A DNA stretch of 64,000 nucleotides from Linnemannia elongata (Eukaryota; Mortierellomycota; Mortierellomycetes; Mortierellales; Mortierellaceae): assembly GCA_036320915.1 (NCBI GenBank), contig JAXBDG010000009.1, positions 1,860,001 to 1,924,000 of the forward strand. The letters run 5' to 3'. Below are positions 47,012 to 60,000 of this stretch, piece by piece. The translations under genes were made by a program, and so were the position numbers. Numbering within the stretch: position 1 is the stretch's first letter; every line of letters begins with the position of its first letter. The notes under the pieces were generated by a model, which worked only from the letters and a program-made list of their open reading frames with translations, had not been told where the DNA came from and made no database searches.

Positions 47012-49071
47012 CTACTTGGTAGAAAGGTCGACGCCCATCGAGCGAGGGGTGAAGTAGTGGTTCAAAACATCTTCCGTAATGGCAGCCTTGCGCTATTCAC
47101 ATCCAAAAATAAAAAAAAGACGCACAATGCTGATTAGAATAGAAAATAGAAAACGTATCGAGACCACCGTACCAGAGTCCAGCAATGAAAAGTAATGAAA
47201 AAAGCCATTGTTGAAAGACTTACAGCCTGGAAGTCACCGACAAACTTCTGAAGGACCTCAATGCAGCGCTTCTTGAGATCGCCAGTCGACAGAGTACCAG
47301 CTCTGTACTCCTTCTCAATCGTGCTAATCTCCTCATCATCGTCCAAGAAGAACGACAAGTACTGGAAAGGAATATCCTCCTCGGGCTTGCCGCCGTGCTC
47401 CTTGTGCAACTCCATGGTGGCTCCGCCACCAGAGAAGGCGTGGCGGTTGATCTTGTTCTTGATTTGGGCCTGTGTGTCAGTCATGAAGATGGCGGAGCTG
47501 TCGACCGAAGCACTCATCTTGGTGCCGGGTCCCTGGAGAGCAGGGAAGAACTTAGCGTGGATCAGAGCAGGCTTGGGGTATTTGAGCTTGTGGGCAACAT
47601 CGCGCGTCAAACGGAAGTAAGGATCCTGGTCAATGGCGCAAGGAATCAAGCAAGGAATATCGGAACGATCGCCAAAAATGGCGGGGAAGGTGTTCGAGAA
47701 CGAGGGGGCGGCCTGGATCGACACAAAGTGAGATTTTCCGACGTTATCGCTGTCAATGAATCCAAAAGTCGATTTGGACTGACTGTAGGTGATGCAGCGA
47801 GAGATACGAACGACGTTGTGGTAGAAAGCGCCTCTAAAACATGAAGAAAAAATCGCGAATAAAAAAACTTAGTTCATGCGCATGTGCATGTCCCAAGCAG
47901 ATTGTAATAAAAGTCAATCATGGCAATCAACAAACGTACCCGACGTGCTCGAGGTTGGAAAAGATGAAGGTCTTATCAGGGTTGAAACCGCAGGCAATGA
48001 TGTCCTTGGCGTTCTGGCGAGAGAAACGGATACACTCTTCCAGCTTGAGGTTTGACTTGAACAAGAACTTTTCGTCGTCTATAGAAGTTCCCGATTGAAT
48101 TGATATGTCAGTTCTCCTGAAACAATATCATGTTTGTCGCAAAATATCCTGTCATACACAAAAGTCTTCCTGCAATGTCCTTACCGGTCAATTGGATGAC
48201 TAAGGGGCAGTCAAAGACGTCCTGGAGATACTGGCAGAACAAGAAGGGGATCATATGTCCCAAGTGCATGCTGTCAGAGGAAGGTCCACGTCCTGTGTAG
48301 AGGTAGAAGGGCTTCTTTTGCTCATATCGATCCAAGATCCTGTTCAGCTCTCTATTGTAGATAACAAAAAATAGGTCAAGATGCAAGATCGCAACAAGAT
48401 CAGTCATTAGACAACAATCGGATACATAACCTTTGTGTTCCAAGAGAAGAAATATCAAATCGATATCTGACAACACATGCGAACACCGTGAGAGCTTTCC
48501 CTCTTACTCTACACACACGTTACCTGTGGGAGAAGAACACACCACGACGGAGGAGGACATGGGGCTTGCGTCCAGTCAAGGTCTCCATGCGCTGTAAGAC
48601 AGCCTCGTCAATGGCGCGGGTTCCAAAGGACTCAATCAGACGGTCATAGTCGATACCCATCTGCTTTCCGTCAACAACAGCTCCCTGGACGTTCCAGGGG
48701 TCAACTGTAAAGCGTTCGAACAACGAAAAAAAAATAAAGTGAATACGCCAATTACCAATAGTTAGTTCACTTCACGCTAAATTCCCTTCCTGTTTAACAA
48801 TACAGGCTCAGTGCTCGTACCAATTTGCTCGGCCTTCTGTTCGGTGGCGATTGCTGTATTCTCCATGGGACTAAATCCAGAAAAAAAATAAAATAAAATA
48901 AAAATAAAGGAGTGACGAAAAAGTGTCAGGCACGATGAGCTTTTATGAACCAGAGAGGGAATCTCAATCTTCCTGAGGCAAGGTTGTCCTGGTCCGGATG
49001 AATCGACTTGTTGTTGAGTGAGAACAATGCACGTACGTAACGATGTCTTTTACGTCTTTGTCGGCAGACAT
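47012..49071 (-). CDS. WRS1: Cytoplasmic tryptophanyl-tRNA synthetase, 7 exons
   Basis: Class Ic synthetase that charges tRNA-Trp. Minus-strand exons are 49071-49037, 48870-48821, 48704-48524, 48351-48185, 48078-47940, 47833-47224 and 47092-47012, joining in frame to 420 aa (yeast Wrs1 is 432). Family blocks are [38 protein letters not shown], the HIGH-type site [53 protein letters not shown] and the KMSKS-type [15 protein letters not shown]. The first exon is 35 nt and joins exon 2 in frame, giving an N-terminus like that of yeast Wrs1. Met at 48866 in exon 2 is a possible shorter start. The short N-terminus means no WHEP domain. PRP22 lies 233 bp upstream on the same strand. Confidence 0.93.
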
Positions 49072-49304
49072 GATGGGAGAGGTATGGGAGGAGAGTAGAG
49101 TGAGTGTTGAGAGAAATAAAAGACAAAAAAAATGCAGCTCAAGAAATAGAAAAAGTAGTTCCAACGCACGTGACTTTATTGTCATAATGGTAAAGGAATG
49201 CTTAGATCGAGTGTGCATGGCCAATGAGTCAAAAAGAAGTGAAACAAAAAATAATATCCTGTGCGGCGCAGACAGACTGACAGACAGACAGACAGACAAC
49301 CCCT

Positions 49305-52300
49305 CTAGAATGTCTGGGAGACGCGGCTTCCGGTCTTGAGACGACTGAGGCGCCACTCGTTCGGCTTTTCGTACCGGTTGAATAATGGCTCGATCTTCTC
49401 CTGGCGCTTGCGGCGTGAGATCTTGTTTGCGTCTGCAACCTTGAAGAACGTCGGCGCAGCTTCCGTCAGCCACTTAGGCTCAATCGCCGTAACCTCTCGC
49501 ATGTACTCCTTGGTCGTCATGACCAATTCGTGATAGATAACCCTAAAATTTCATCAACATAAAAACGTAGCGTTATTTACCATGCGCCGAACACACCAAT
49601 ATGGGTCATAATAATTCATATTACAGTCAAACGAAAAACGAGGAGCATCTTTGAAAACGCATCCAACTTACCATTCAGGATTTTTGTTGAAGAGGGAACT
49701 ACTCGGGTGGATGTAGACTGGCGTACCCTCGACAAGGGTCTTGTAACCTTCCTGAGGATCCTTCTTCGCGGCATGGCGGAAAAGACCTCCACAGAGGGCT
49801 CTCCTGACTTTGGTGTAGTTCTTACCGCACGAGACAACATCCTGATTGTATCGATCCATGTATCCAAGAAGCTGCTTCCTGACATCCTGGGCACGCTTCA
49901 TACCACGCGCCTGAATAAAGTTCTCAAAGCACCAAGGATTCGAAAACTTGGACGCCTTCCATGCGTTGTATACAGTCAAGAGAGTAAGATGGTCACCCTC
50001 TGGCTGATGGAACTTGGCCTTCTTGCTGTCGGCGAGGGCCTGCTTCTCCTTGGGGCGATGGAACACGTTTTGAACACTGAGCATAGAAACGATGGTGAGA
50101 ATCTCCTCCGAGCAGTTCAGGTCCGTCGACAGAATCAACATCTTGGCGAGTGGGGGCTCCATAGGGAAGACGGCCATCTTGCGGCCAAGACGAGTCAATA
50201 GTCCTTCGGAATCCAGTGCTGAGAGCGCGAACAGCTGCTCCAAGGCTGTCAAGAGGGTTTGGACAGGTGGTGGATCCATAAAGTCAAAGTTGATCAAGTC
50301 ATTGATTCCCATACCCTTCAGCGTCAGCACGGTCATGGCGAGGTTGGTGCGCTGGATTTCGGGAACGGGATTGGGCATCATCTCGTTGACATAGGCAGCC
50401 TCCGTGTATAGACGATAGCATTTTCCTGGACCAGTTCTTCCTGCACGACCAGAGCGTTGGCGGGCTTGAGCTTGCGAAATGGGCGTGACAATCAGAGAAT
50501 CCATACCCAGCTTGGCATCATAGGCGTTCTGCTTGACGAATCCAGGGTCGACGACGTAGTAGATTCCATCGATAGTGATACTTGTCTCAGCAACGTTGGT
50601 GGCAATGACGACCTTTCGGGCACCTGGTGGTGTAGGCTCGAAAATTCTCGACTGCATCTCCGAGGGCAAAGCACTGTAGACTGGAAGGATGATCAGCTCG
50701 GGCACCATGGGTCCCAATGCCTTCATACGCTCGTACAGGATTTCGGCTGCTGTGTCAATCTCCTCTTGACCAGTCAAGAACAGCAGGATATCTCCGGCGG
50801 GCTCGGAAAGATGGATCTGCATAACAGTGTAGAGGGAGGCATCTAGATAGTCCGACTCGGGGTCTCTGGTGTACAAGATCTCGACAGGGAAGGCTCGTCC
50901 AGGGATGGTGAAAATGGGACAACCATAGAAATAGGTCGAGAACTTTTCGGCGTCCATTGTTGCGGAGGTGATGATGATCTTGAGGTCCTTTCGCTTCTTG
51001 CACACCTGCTTTAACAGTCCGAACAAAACATCTGTGCTGACTGTACGCTCGTGAGCCTCGTCTAGAATGATGACCGAGTACTGCGACATGGTCATATCGA
51101 TAAGACATTCTCTCATCAGCATTCCGTCTGTCATGTACTTGATCTTGGTCTCGGGGCTGGTACAGTCTTCAAATCGAATCGTGTATCCAACCTCCTGTCC
51201 CAGACGACATCCAACTTCCTCAGCAACACGCTTGGCGACAGACATGGCGGCAACACGACGTGGCTGCGTACATCCAATACGTCCGTTGGCGGTGAAACCC
51301 TCCTCTGCCAGATACTGAGCCATCTGCGTTGTCTTCCCTGATCCTGTTTCTCCGACCACGATCAAAATCTGATTATTCTTAACGGCGTTTACGAGCTGGG
51401 TCCGAAGCTTGAAGATGGGCAAAGACTCCCTCTGTTGCTGCATGCTCAGGTTTGTGATCCTTCCGTATGTGGTTGCCTTGCCAAAAGTGCTCGCCTTCCA
51501 CTCGGGGACCTGACCAGCTTTGCCGCTAGCTGCGCTTCCTCTGAGATCCTGGGCAAAGTTGCGCTCGCCTGGCTCAGGCATGGGATCGAGCCAGGGCTTG
51601 TTGATGTCCTTGGGAACAGAGTCGTATTCGGCGTTGACCTCGGACTGACGGAGCTCCTTTCTTTCCTTTGCCAGCGCTGCTCCCGAAAGTGCTGCGCGGT
51701 TCATGGTACCGTCCGGTGCTTTGACGACCTTGATGGGGCTGAGGTCCAGTGCGTGGCGTGCCTGTCCCTTCAAGAACAAGGGTTCATCATCACAAAGCTC
51801 GATATCCAGTTCCTCCTCGGCCTCCATGTTGTCGATCGTTCCAAAGTCCTCATCTAGGTCGTCTTGGCCCATTGGAATGTGAACTCCTGACGCCCTCAAC
51901 TGCTTCAGCTCGAATCGCTCGGGTGATGACAAGCGCTTCAGCTTGGATGACCTTGGCTCGACGTCGTCGACAATGGGGACTGTGGATGATGAAGGTCGAT
52001 CGGGGTTGCGTGCTGCATCCTGAGCCATCTCCTCCTTTGTCCTAATGCGAAGATTGGGCGAGAGATCCTTTCCTGTCTTTTGGTCGACATCCCTCATGGA
52101 GAGGGAGACTCTGGTGGACGTGACAGACATGACCTTGACCTTAACGCTGTCGTTCCTCTTGACCACATCCGAGACCTCGTTCACTCGACCAGCCGCCAAC
52201 ATGCCGATATGAACCATTCCCTCGACCTTGCCCTTCACGCCGTCCAGCGCAACAAAAGCGCCAAATGGTTTTGTGTTGGTGACCTTGCCAGTGTAAATCT

Positions 52301-53108
52301 TGTAGAGAACAGGCGCATCATCCAGCGACGACCTCGATGATTCGCTCCGCCCCCGGTCGTCTCTTCTGCGAGGGCTACGACTCCGGCTGCGCCCATAGCC
52401 ATCTCTTGATCGTGAGCGAGCTCTCTTGCGTCTTGGCGAACGACTCCTGCTCCTGCTCCTGCTTTTGTTCCTTGTCTCTTGTTTGGCGTTCTCGATCATG
52501 CTTTCGAACTCAGACATAAAGTCATCGCCTCCTGTTGCCTTCTTTTCCTTTGGTTTGTCGTCATCTTCCATCTATTATACCAAAAAAAACGCAACGTCAG
52601 CGTCAGCGTAGCAGTTAAGGATAAAAGAACATGTAGAAATAGAAACCGAGGCTGGGCTTGACTTACCCATCCAGGTCTGTCAGGAATGGCCAAGCCAGGG
52701 AACTTGTGTGCCTTTTCGTCTGCGATGGCAGCCTTGTCGGCGACAGTTGGCTCCTCAGCTTTTCTGTATTTGGGGTGCATGGTCCTGATAAGTCGGTCGA
52801 GATTTCCAATGAAGGAGGGCGAGAAATCGCCAGCATCCTGGAGAGTGTCCTTGAAAGCGGTGTAGTCTGCGGATTTCTCGTGAACATGGATAATAAACTC
52901 GGCTATAGATCATACACAAAGAGCATAAGTGAGTTGAATGAACTGTAGCTGTGTTGTGGCATTCAATATAACACTAATGAGGACATCGGGCTTGCGTTTC
53001 ACTGTTGTAATACTTACCAACTGACTTGTCGTCCATGCCAAGGTGGTTTAGGACCTCATTGCGGATCTTGTTGACAAGCTCCAAGACCTCAAACTGCTCC
53101 AGATCCAT
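49305..53108 (-). CDS. PRP22: DEAH-box splicing helicase Prp22/DHX8, 4 exons
   Basis: RNA helicase that releases spliced mRNA from the spliceosome and proofreads the 3' splice site. Minus-strand exons are 53108-53018, 52902-52667, 52571-49672 and 49542-49305, joining in frame to 1154 aa. Order of domains: N-terminal helical domain [19 protein letters not shown] (as in human DHX8), Arg-Ser-rich stretch at about 145-195, and an S1 RNA-binding domain at about 200-280 ([21 protein letters not shown]). The helicase core follows with [29 protein letters not shown] and [19 protein letters not shown]. Then come the winged-helix, ratchet and OB regions, ending [25 protein letters not shown]. Presence of S1 separates Prp22 from Prp2, Prp16 and Prp43. 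The start is the first Met of the conserved N-terminus. Confidence 0.96.
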
Positions 53109-53613
53109 GGTTGATGTCCCTTTGTATTTTTGTTGCTTTTTGATGAGTTGAGAAGTGTGAACGTGACGAATGAGATGGGTGTTCAATGAAAGTGAGTGAT
53201 GAGGGGGCGATGCAGAAGTGAGAGTGAGTTGAGTGATGTGGATTTGTACCAGAAACAAAGAAGCGAATACAACAGATCTTTTTCACTATTAGAATGAATG
53301 TTTAAGGGTTATCTGTCATGTGATATGGATCCACGTTCGCCTCCTAATGTGGCATCGAAAAAAAAAAAAAACGACCAGGGTGGACAAGCCAGCCAGGCAG
53401 TAAGTAGTGTGCATTTTTTTTTCCCTCGCACTACACCTCTTCTTTTTTTATTCCTTGTCCACCCCACCCTCTCCTCCCTTGCTATCTTTTTCTTCTCCCA
53501 TCCTTACTCCACCTTTTCTCTCATTCCCTACTTCTTTCTGCTGTGCTCAGACTCTGTCGTTCATTCACACAACTCTTTATCTATCAACCTTCACACAGAG
53601 ACCACGCTTATTC
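53109..53613. promoter_or_regulatory. Divergent promoter region of PRP22 and NBR1-like gene
   Basis: 505 bp between start codons. It has an A14 run near 53359-53372 and a long CT-rich leader (about 53416-53540) before the NBR1-like start, as seen before other plus-strand genes here. Confidence 0.55.
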
Positions 53614-56231
53614 ATGTTCTGCATCTTCAAAGTCACCTTCCTGTCGGAGTTCAGGCGCTTCTCCGTCGCAAACGTCCACCTCGACAACTTAAAGCAGGAT
53701 ATCGCCAGACTCTCCTTCGAGGCCATTCATGCCAAGGTGCGCCTCTATTTATCTCTATCGCCAATCCCTTGAAGATCCAGCTAAAACACTAGTACCTTGT
53801 ATCTCTTCACGCTTCCTGCTTCGCATTGGGGGGTTGCATATGGCGAAGAAGGCCGACTGACTTGTTCTTGCTGGTTGTGTTCCACCTTGTTTCTTTTTTT
53901 TTTTTTCTTGCTTTTATCTCTAACATCCCCTTCCTCTAACGTGATTGATTGCAATTCGTCTTTTGCTCCGCCGAATAGATCTGCGATATGTTCAAGCAGA
54001 CAGACATGACCATCTCCTACGAGGATTCAAAGGGTCTCCGCAAGACCATCAGAAACAACGCCGACGTCTTCGAGGCCATCCTCAACTTCCACAAGCTAGC
54101 TGACCCCGCTGCTACGAGCATGGTTGTCCGCCTGGATGCTGAGCTCACCAAAGCAGGTAATGTAACACCCACAACTCAACTCAAATCAACTCAAATGCCA
54201 AGACACTCTTGGCAGAAAATTGCCTTTGCTTTCTTCTGACAGTTACGCACGCTACGGCAATTCATTTCATACCTCTTTAGCTGACAAGAAGGACATCACA
54301 AAGGCTTTGAATGATATCAGCCTCAATGCGTCCAACGGTAAGTCGTTCAGTACAGCATGCAGCGCAATCATTCTCGCTGTATCATGCACTCCACACCCAT
54401 GCCTAACGCATTTTCTATTTTCAATAGTCTGCGAAACCATCCATACCAACGTCTACTGCGATATTTGCCTGAACACCATCCGCGGCATCCGCTGGAAGTG
54501 CCAGGACTGCGATAACTTTGATTTGTGCCAGGGCTGCCACGGCCTTGCTGGCCTTCGCCACCCACGCCACACTTTCAAGCCCATCGAGAAGCACGAGGAC
54601 GACGCTGACAGTTCTTCCTCCCGTCCTACCAACAACCGCAGCCACACAGACATTCTCCACCTCGCCTCCTGCGACATCTGCTTGAACCCCATTGTCGGCG
54701 TCCGTCACAAGTGCTTCCAGTGCCCTGACTATGACCTTTGCCAGAGTTGCTTGCCCTTGGCTCACGCGCACCATAAGGGACACACCTTCATCCCCATTTC
54801 GTACCCTGGCCAGGTCGATGTCAAGATCGACCAGACCCCTCAGTATGGTGTTGTTTGTGATGGATGCGACAGCGACATTTACGGCGTTCGATACAAGGTA
54901 AAGTGTGTTGTTTGCTCTTGTTATTTTCCTTTTTATGTATCCTTATGGGCGTACAATCTTAGAGCAAAGCGTATGGGAGTGTGCGATCTTGCTCATATAT
55001 GGAAACGCGTGCTCCTGGACTAACCTTACACCATCCGATCCGCTGTTTTTTTCCCATGGACACAAAGTGCGGAAACTGCGCCGATTACGACCTTTGCGGA
55101 AACTGCGAGGCCCTTCCTCAACCCATTCACGATCCCACTCATATCTTTTTGAAGATCCGTAAGCCCATTGCTCCCCGCCTGGCTTCTGCAACCCCTCTCC
55201 TGCCCAACATGTACCTCAAGGGATGGGGCAAGGCCATGAGTACTCAAACTGTTTCCGCTGAGAAGAAATGCGCCTCGTCCGTGGATCAAAAGTGTCCCGC
55301 CATCTCGATCTGCAAGCCTTCCCCTGCTATTGTCTCTTCTATCGCCACCCCTGCTTCAGAGACTTTACCGCCGTAAGTGTTATCAGATATCACTAGAACG
55401 TATTTTAAAGACGTGGGAATGGAAGCTTTGCGTCCTTACATTCTTCTTCACTTTTACCTTTGTAGACTTCCCAAGGAGACATTGAACGGCATCTTTGTCA
55501 AGGATATCACCCTTAAGGATGGCTCAGCAATGCAGTTGAACGCAACGTTTATGAAGGTTTGGGAGATGTCAAACTCTGGCCCAGATATCTGGCCCGAAGG
55601 AACTGTTTTACAGTTTGTGGGAGGCGACAGAATGTTTACGGAGGAGGAAGAGAACGTGAAGAGCCCCGAGATCAAGGTCTCCCAGGCTGGTGTTGGAGAG
55701 TACGTCTGCATCTCTGCTACCCTCAGGGCCCCTTCCATCCCTGGCCGCTATATTTCGTAAGTCTCTGGAAATCATTTTGTGATGGATATCGAATCCAATT
55801 GAAGCGTCATCAGGATGACTAGCTTACAAATGCTTTACTGTGTATAGGTACTGGCGCCTGGTCTCTCCTTCTGGTGAGCGCTTTGGTCACCGTGTCTGGT
55901 GCGAGTAAGTACCGTGTTAATTGGCGCTCACTAGCTAGGTCTTGTTTTTTCAGCCATGCAAGGCGCCATAGAGAACGAAATGGTTTTATTTATTGTTTTC
56001 GCTTGTTCTCCACGCATTTTTAGTATTTTGGTGCAAGACGGATCTGTTCCTGCCGCCACGTCGGAAAAGACCGTGACCCCTGTCGTTGTTCCCCAGCCCG
56101 TCAAGAAGGAAGTGCCCGCTTCTGTCCAGCAGGAAATGAAGGAGATCGAGAAGCCCAAGGTCGTGGTTGTGGAGGAGGAGCAAGACGATGATGACTTTGT
56201 CGTTGTTGACAACGAGGAAGAGGACATGTAA
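53614..56231 (+). CDS. NBR1: NBR1-like selective autophagy receptor: PB1, three ZZ fingers, FW domain, Atg8-binding motif; 8 exons
   Basis: Predicted cargo receptor linking ubiquitinated or other cargo to Atg8. Exons 53614-53736, 53979-54156, 54281-54337, 54428-54897, 55068-55372, 55466-55756, 55848-55904 and 56024-56231 join in frame to 562 aa. Residues 4-85 fit a PB1 domain (FKVTFLSEFRRFSV and the acidic-side DMTISYEDSKG). Three ZZ zinc fingers follow, each with C-x2-C pairs and a terminal HTF/HIF pattern (YCDICLNTIRGIRWKCQDCD; SCDICLNPIVGVRHKCFQCP; VCDGCDSDIYGVRYKCGNCA). The FW/NBR1 domain spans FVKDITLKDGSAM to ERFGHRVWCDI with WEMSNSGPDIWPEGTVL. The C-terminus DDDDFVVVDNEEED contains F-V-V-V in an acidic setting, a likely Atg8-interacting motif. 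No UBA domain is seen. Cargo is unknown. Confidence 0.9.
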
Positions 56232-57023
56232 GAATGAGGAAGAGAGATGCAGAATTTGAGCTCCCTATTGAGCAATCAGTACCGGACAACAGAACGAGCA
56301 ACAAGAAAAGATAACGATTGTTTTGCTGTGGGCTCAACGGGCGAATATGTAAATAGCAGTGTGCAGTGAATGAAAATGAAAGGAAGAAAACAAAACAAGA
56401 GTTTTGACCATTGAATGAAACGATGTTGATAAGTTTTTCAAGAACTTGGGTTTCTAGGCCGTGCCCTGATTAAAGACGATATTAGCACCTTTCACATAGA
56501 TCGGAAGAAGGAAGGAGAAGGAGGATGATTGTGTCGAGTTCATTCTAGACCTCCTTCGACACTTGGCCAGTATTTAGCAGCACAATGGCATTGAAGGTCG
56601 AGCTGTAGGGTGTGTCCAATGTCGTGGGTGCATTTTTGTGTCTTTCAGCGGAGAGGCAAATGGTGTGTTTGACTCAAGGCATGTTCGAAAGATTGTGAAT
56701 TTGGATGTGGTGTTGGGGAGAGGGAAGGGGATTGAAAAATGAAAAATGGGACTGTCTGTCACCATGATGATCAATCATTTCACTTCAAGTTCTTTGCCTT
56801 GGTCTTGTTTGTTCACCCTTTTCTTTCTTCTCTCTTCTTTTTCTTTTCCCACCTTCTTCTTTCCCCACAATCTTCAACCCCTTTTTACTTCTTCGCCTAT
56901 TTTTCTCCTACTCCTCCACAACCTTCCCTCTCTCTTTCATTCCTGTTCATCAAAAGCATCCGCTCACTCACTCACGCTCTCATTACACTCCATTTACTCC
57001 CTTTCAATACACCATTACACAAT
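56232..57023. other. Intergenic between NBR1-like gene and glycogen branching enzyme
   Basis: No gene is supported. The left half is 3' flank; the right half from about 56820 is a T/C-rich promoter and leader tract ending in a CT/AC-rich stretch before the ATG at 57024. Confidence 0.5.
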
Positions 57024-60000
57024 ATGACGACAGAGCAAAGCAAAGTCAGTGCTTCAAAGTCAACTGCTGCCGCTGCTGAGGACGGCACAGGTGTCATTGC
57101 GCTCGATCCATGGCTGTCCCCTTACAAGACTGCCTTGCAGGAAAGGTATTCAATGTTAACTGTGTCCTCACTCTTACACTGCTTTGATGCTGCCGATACA
57201 TACCTTCAAGATCGCGCCTTTATGTTTTGAATGGTTGAGAAAAGGTCCCATCGATAGGGGTCCCATCGATAGGGGTTCCATCGATAGTGTTGTTGACACA
57301 AGTCATTGTTTTTCTCTCACGATGTGTGAACATGGATACTGTTTAGATATACCGGATTTCAAAAGTGGAAAAAGACTATCAACGAGGCAGGAGGGTACGA
57401 CAAGTTCACTCGCGGATACGAGAGCTTCGGGTTCCATGTCTCTGACAAGGGTATCGCGTACCGGGAGTGGGCCCCTAACGCCACCGGCGCCTATCTCTTT
57501 GGCGAGTTTAGTAAGGCCACGCTCCACTCACTCTTTTTCTACCCAACCGAAACGTATGTGTATGTCTTGGATGGGGTGAAGAGAGCGATCATTTCTCTTA
57601 ACAATGTCTTCCGAATGATATGACAATGCTCGACGAAATAGATAACTGGGACAAGTTCAGCCACCCCATGCAGAGGGACAAGTACGGAGTCTACTCGATC
57701 TTCTTGCCCAACAAACCTGACGGATCTCCCGCTATCGAGCATAACACCAAAGTCAAGGCAAGCCATCACCCCTTGCCTTTTTGCTTGTTCTTTTTTTGCT
57801 GGTGCCGTATTTTCTTATAGTTGTGCCAGCTTCAAATGCGTGAGAGAGTACTTCTAACTGGATATTTTCTATCGCACCCTGTCCTCCTCCTCCCCCAACA
57901 GATTAGCATGATTACACCTGATGGCAGTCGGATCGATCGCTTGCCTGCATGGATTCACCGTGTCACCCAAGATCTGGACGTCTCACCCGTATATGATGCT
58001 GTCTTCTGGAACCCAGCCAAAAAGTACCAATGGAAGAACAAGGCTCCTCCCAAGCCTACCAGCCTCAAGGTGTACGAAGCTCATGGTAAGTTGCATTCTC
58101 CACAAGTTGACACGGCTGGGGAGTGAGACAGCAGATCCAGAACAACGACCGTTGATATGGCTAGATCCTGTGTTTATCTCCTCAAGAAATTAACCTTTCA
58201 TGTCCGCCTTTTGTTTTCTGTTGATTCTATTTCGGATACTCAGTTGGTATTGCGACAGCTGAACCCCGCGTTGGTCAATTCACAGAGTTCACGGCCAATG
58301 TGTTGCCCCGTATCAAGAAGCTGGGTTACAACACTATCCAGTTGATGGCTATCATGGAGCACGCCTACTACGCTTCCTTTGGCTACCAGATCACAAGTTT
58401 CTTTGCTGCCAGCAGCAGATACGGTAAGTACACAATCTTTTCCGCTTCAAACCTTAATTGAGACCCCTACTGAGATAAAGAGTGGCAAAGCCAACCAACT
58501 CAAGCGTCGGGATAAGAAAGAAAAAGCTTCTATTGCTGGTGTGGATAGTGTATCAAAGGCTTGAGGAGCGAACATATCTAATCATTTGTTGTTATTGTTT
58601 TGTTTCTGTATCAGGCACACCCGAAGAGTTGAAGGAGCTCATCGATACCGCCCATGGTCTTGGTATCACAGTTCTCTTGGATGTTGTCCACTCACACGCC
58701 TGCAAGAACGTTCTCGATGGCCTCAACCAGTTTGATGGAAGCGACCACCAATACTTCCACGAGGGCGCCAAGGGCCGCCATGAGCTGTGGGACTCTCGTC
58801 TGTTCAACTATGGCAGCTACGAGGTGATGCGGTTCCTGTTGAGCAATCTTCGATTCTTCATTGAGGAATACGGATTTGATGGTTTCCGATTCGACGGAGT
58901 GACGAGCATGATGTACACTCACCACGGTATCGGGTTTGGCTTCTCGGGCAACTACCATGAATACTTTGGTGACGGTGTCGATTCCGAGGCTGTCGCATAC
59001 CTGATGGTTGCCAACGACATGCTTCATGATCTCTACCCTAACTGCATAACCATCGCTGAAGGTAGCCTTGTGAAGTATAAGCATGCCTTGAGATAACGCC
59101 ACCAAAAATGGTTCGCCTATGTTGACATGATTGGTTCTTCCTGTTATCTGTTCTTTTTAGATGTCTCTGGAATGCCTACTCTGTGCCGACCTGTCTCAGA
59201 GGGTGGTATCGGGTTCGACTATCGTCTTTCGATGGCCATCCCGGATATGTGGATCAAACTTCTCAAAGAGAAGACGGATAGCGAATGGGACATTGGCAAC
59301 ATTGTCTACACCCTCACCAACCGCCGACACATGGTAAACCCACTGTCGATCTTCTTATCAACGGCCAATGTGCTTCCTCTAAGATGATGACCCGCATGCA
59401 TACTGACTCCATTTGCTATTTTGTTCTTAACATATTAGGAACCTTCGATTGCTTACTGCGAGTCACACGACCAGGCTTTGGTTGGTGACAAGACGATTGC
59501 TTTCTGGTTAATGGACAAGGAGATGTACACCCACATGAGTGTCTTGACCGAGCTCACGCCAATCATCGATCGTGGACTAGCCTTGCACAAAATGATCCGG
59601 TACTATATGTGCTCTGTTTTTCTGAATCTTTTTTTTTGTCTGCTGTTGTTTCCACTGAATACCCAAGATCGTCCATATCTAATCATCCTTGCCACATTTC
59701 ATCTCATAGACTTGTGACACACACACTGGGGGGCGAGGGATACTTGACATTCATCGGAAACGAGTTTGGTCACCCCGAATGGCTGGACTTCCCCCGCGCA
59801 GGAAACAACGCGTCCTTTCACTACGCACGCCGTCAATGGAACGTGGTCGACGACCACCTGCTCCGGTACAAATTCTTGAACGATTTCGATGGCGCCATGA
59901 ACCATGCCGAATCTAAAGTCGGTTGGTTGGCTGCACCCCAGGCATTCGTCTCGTTGAAGCATGAGGGTGACAAAGTTTTGGCCTTTGATCGAGCAGGCGC

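Noticed and set aside
50457..50846. Open frame antisense to PRP22
   Set aside because: It overlaps the conserved helicase core on the other strand and has no splice signals or family match of its own.
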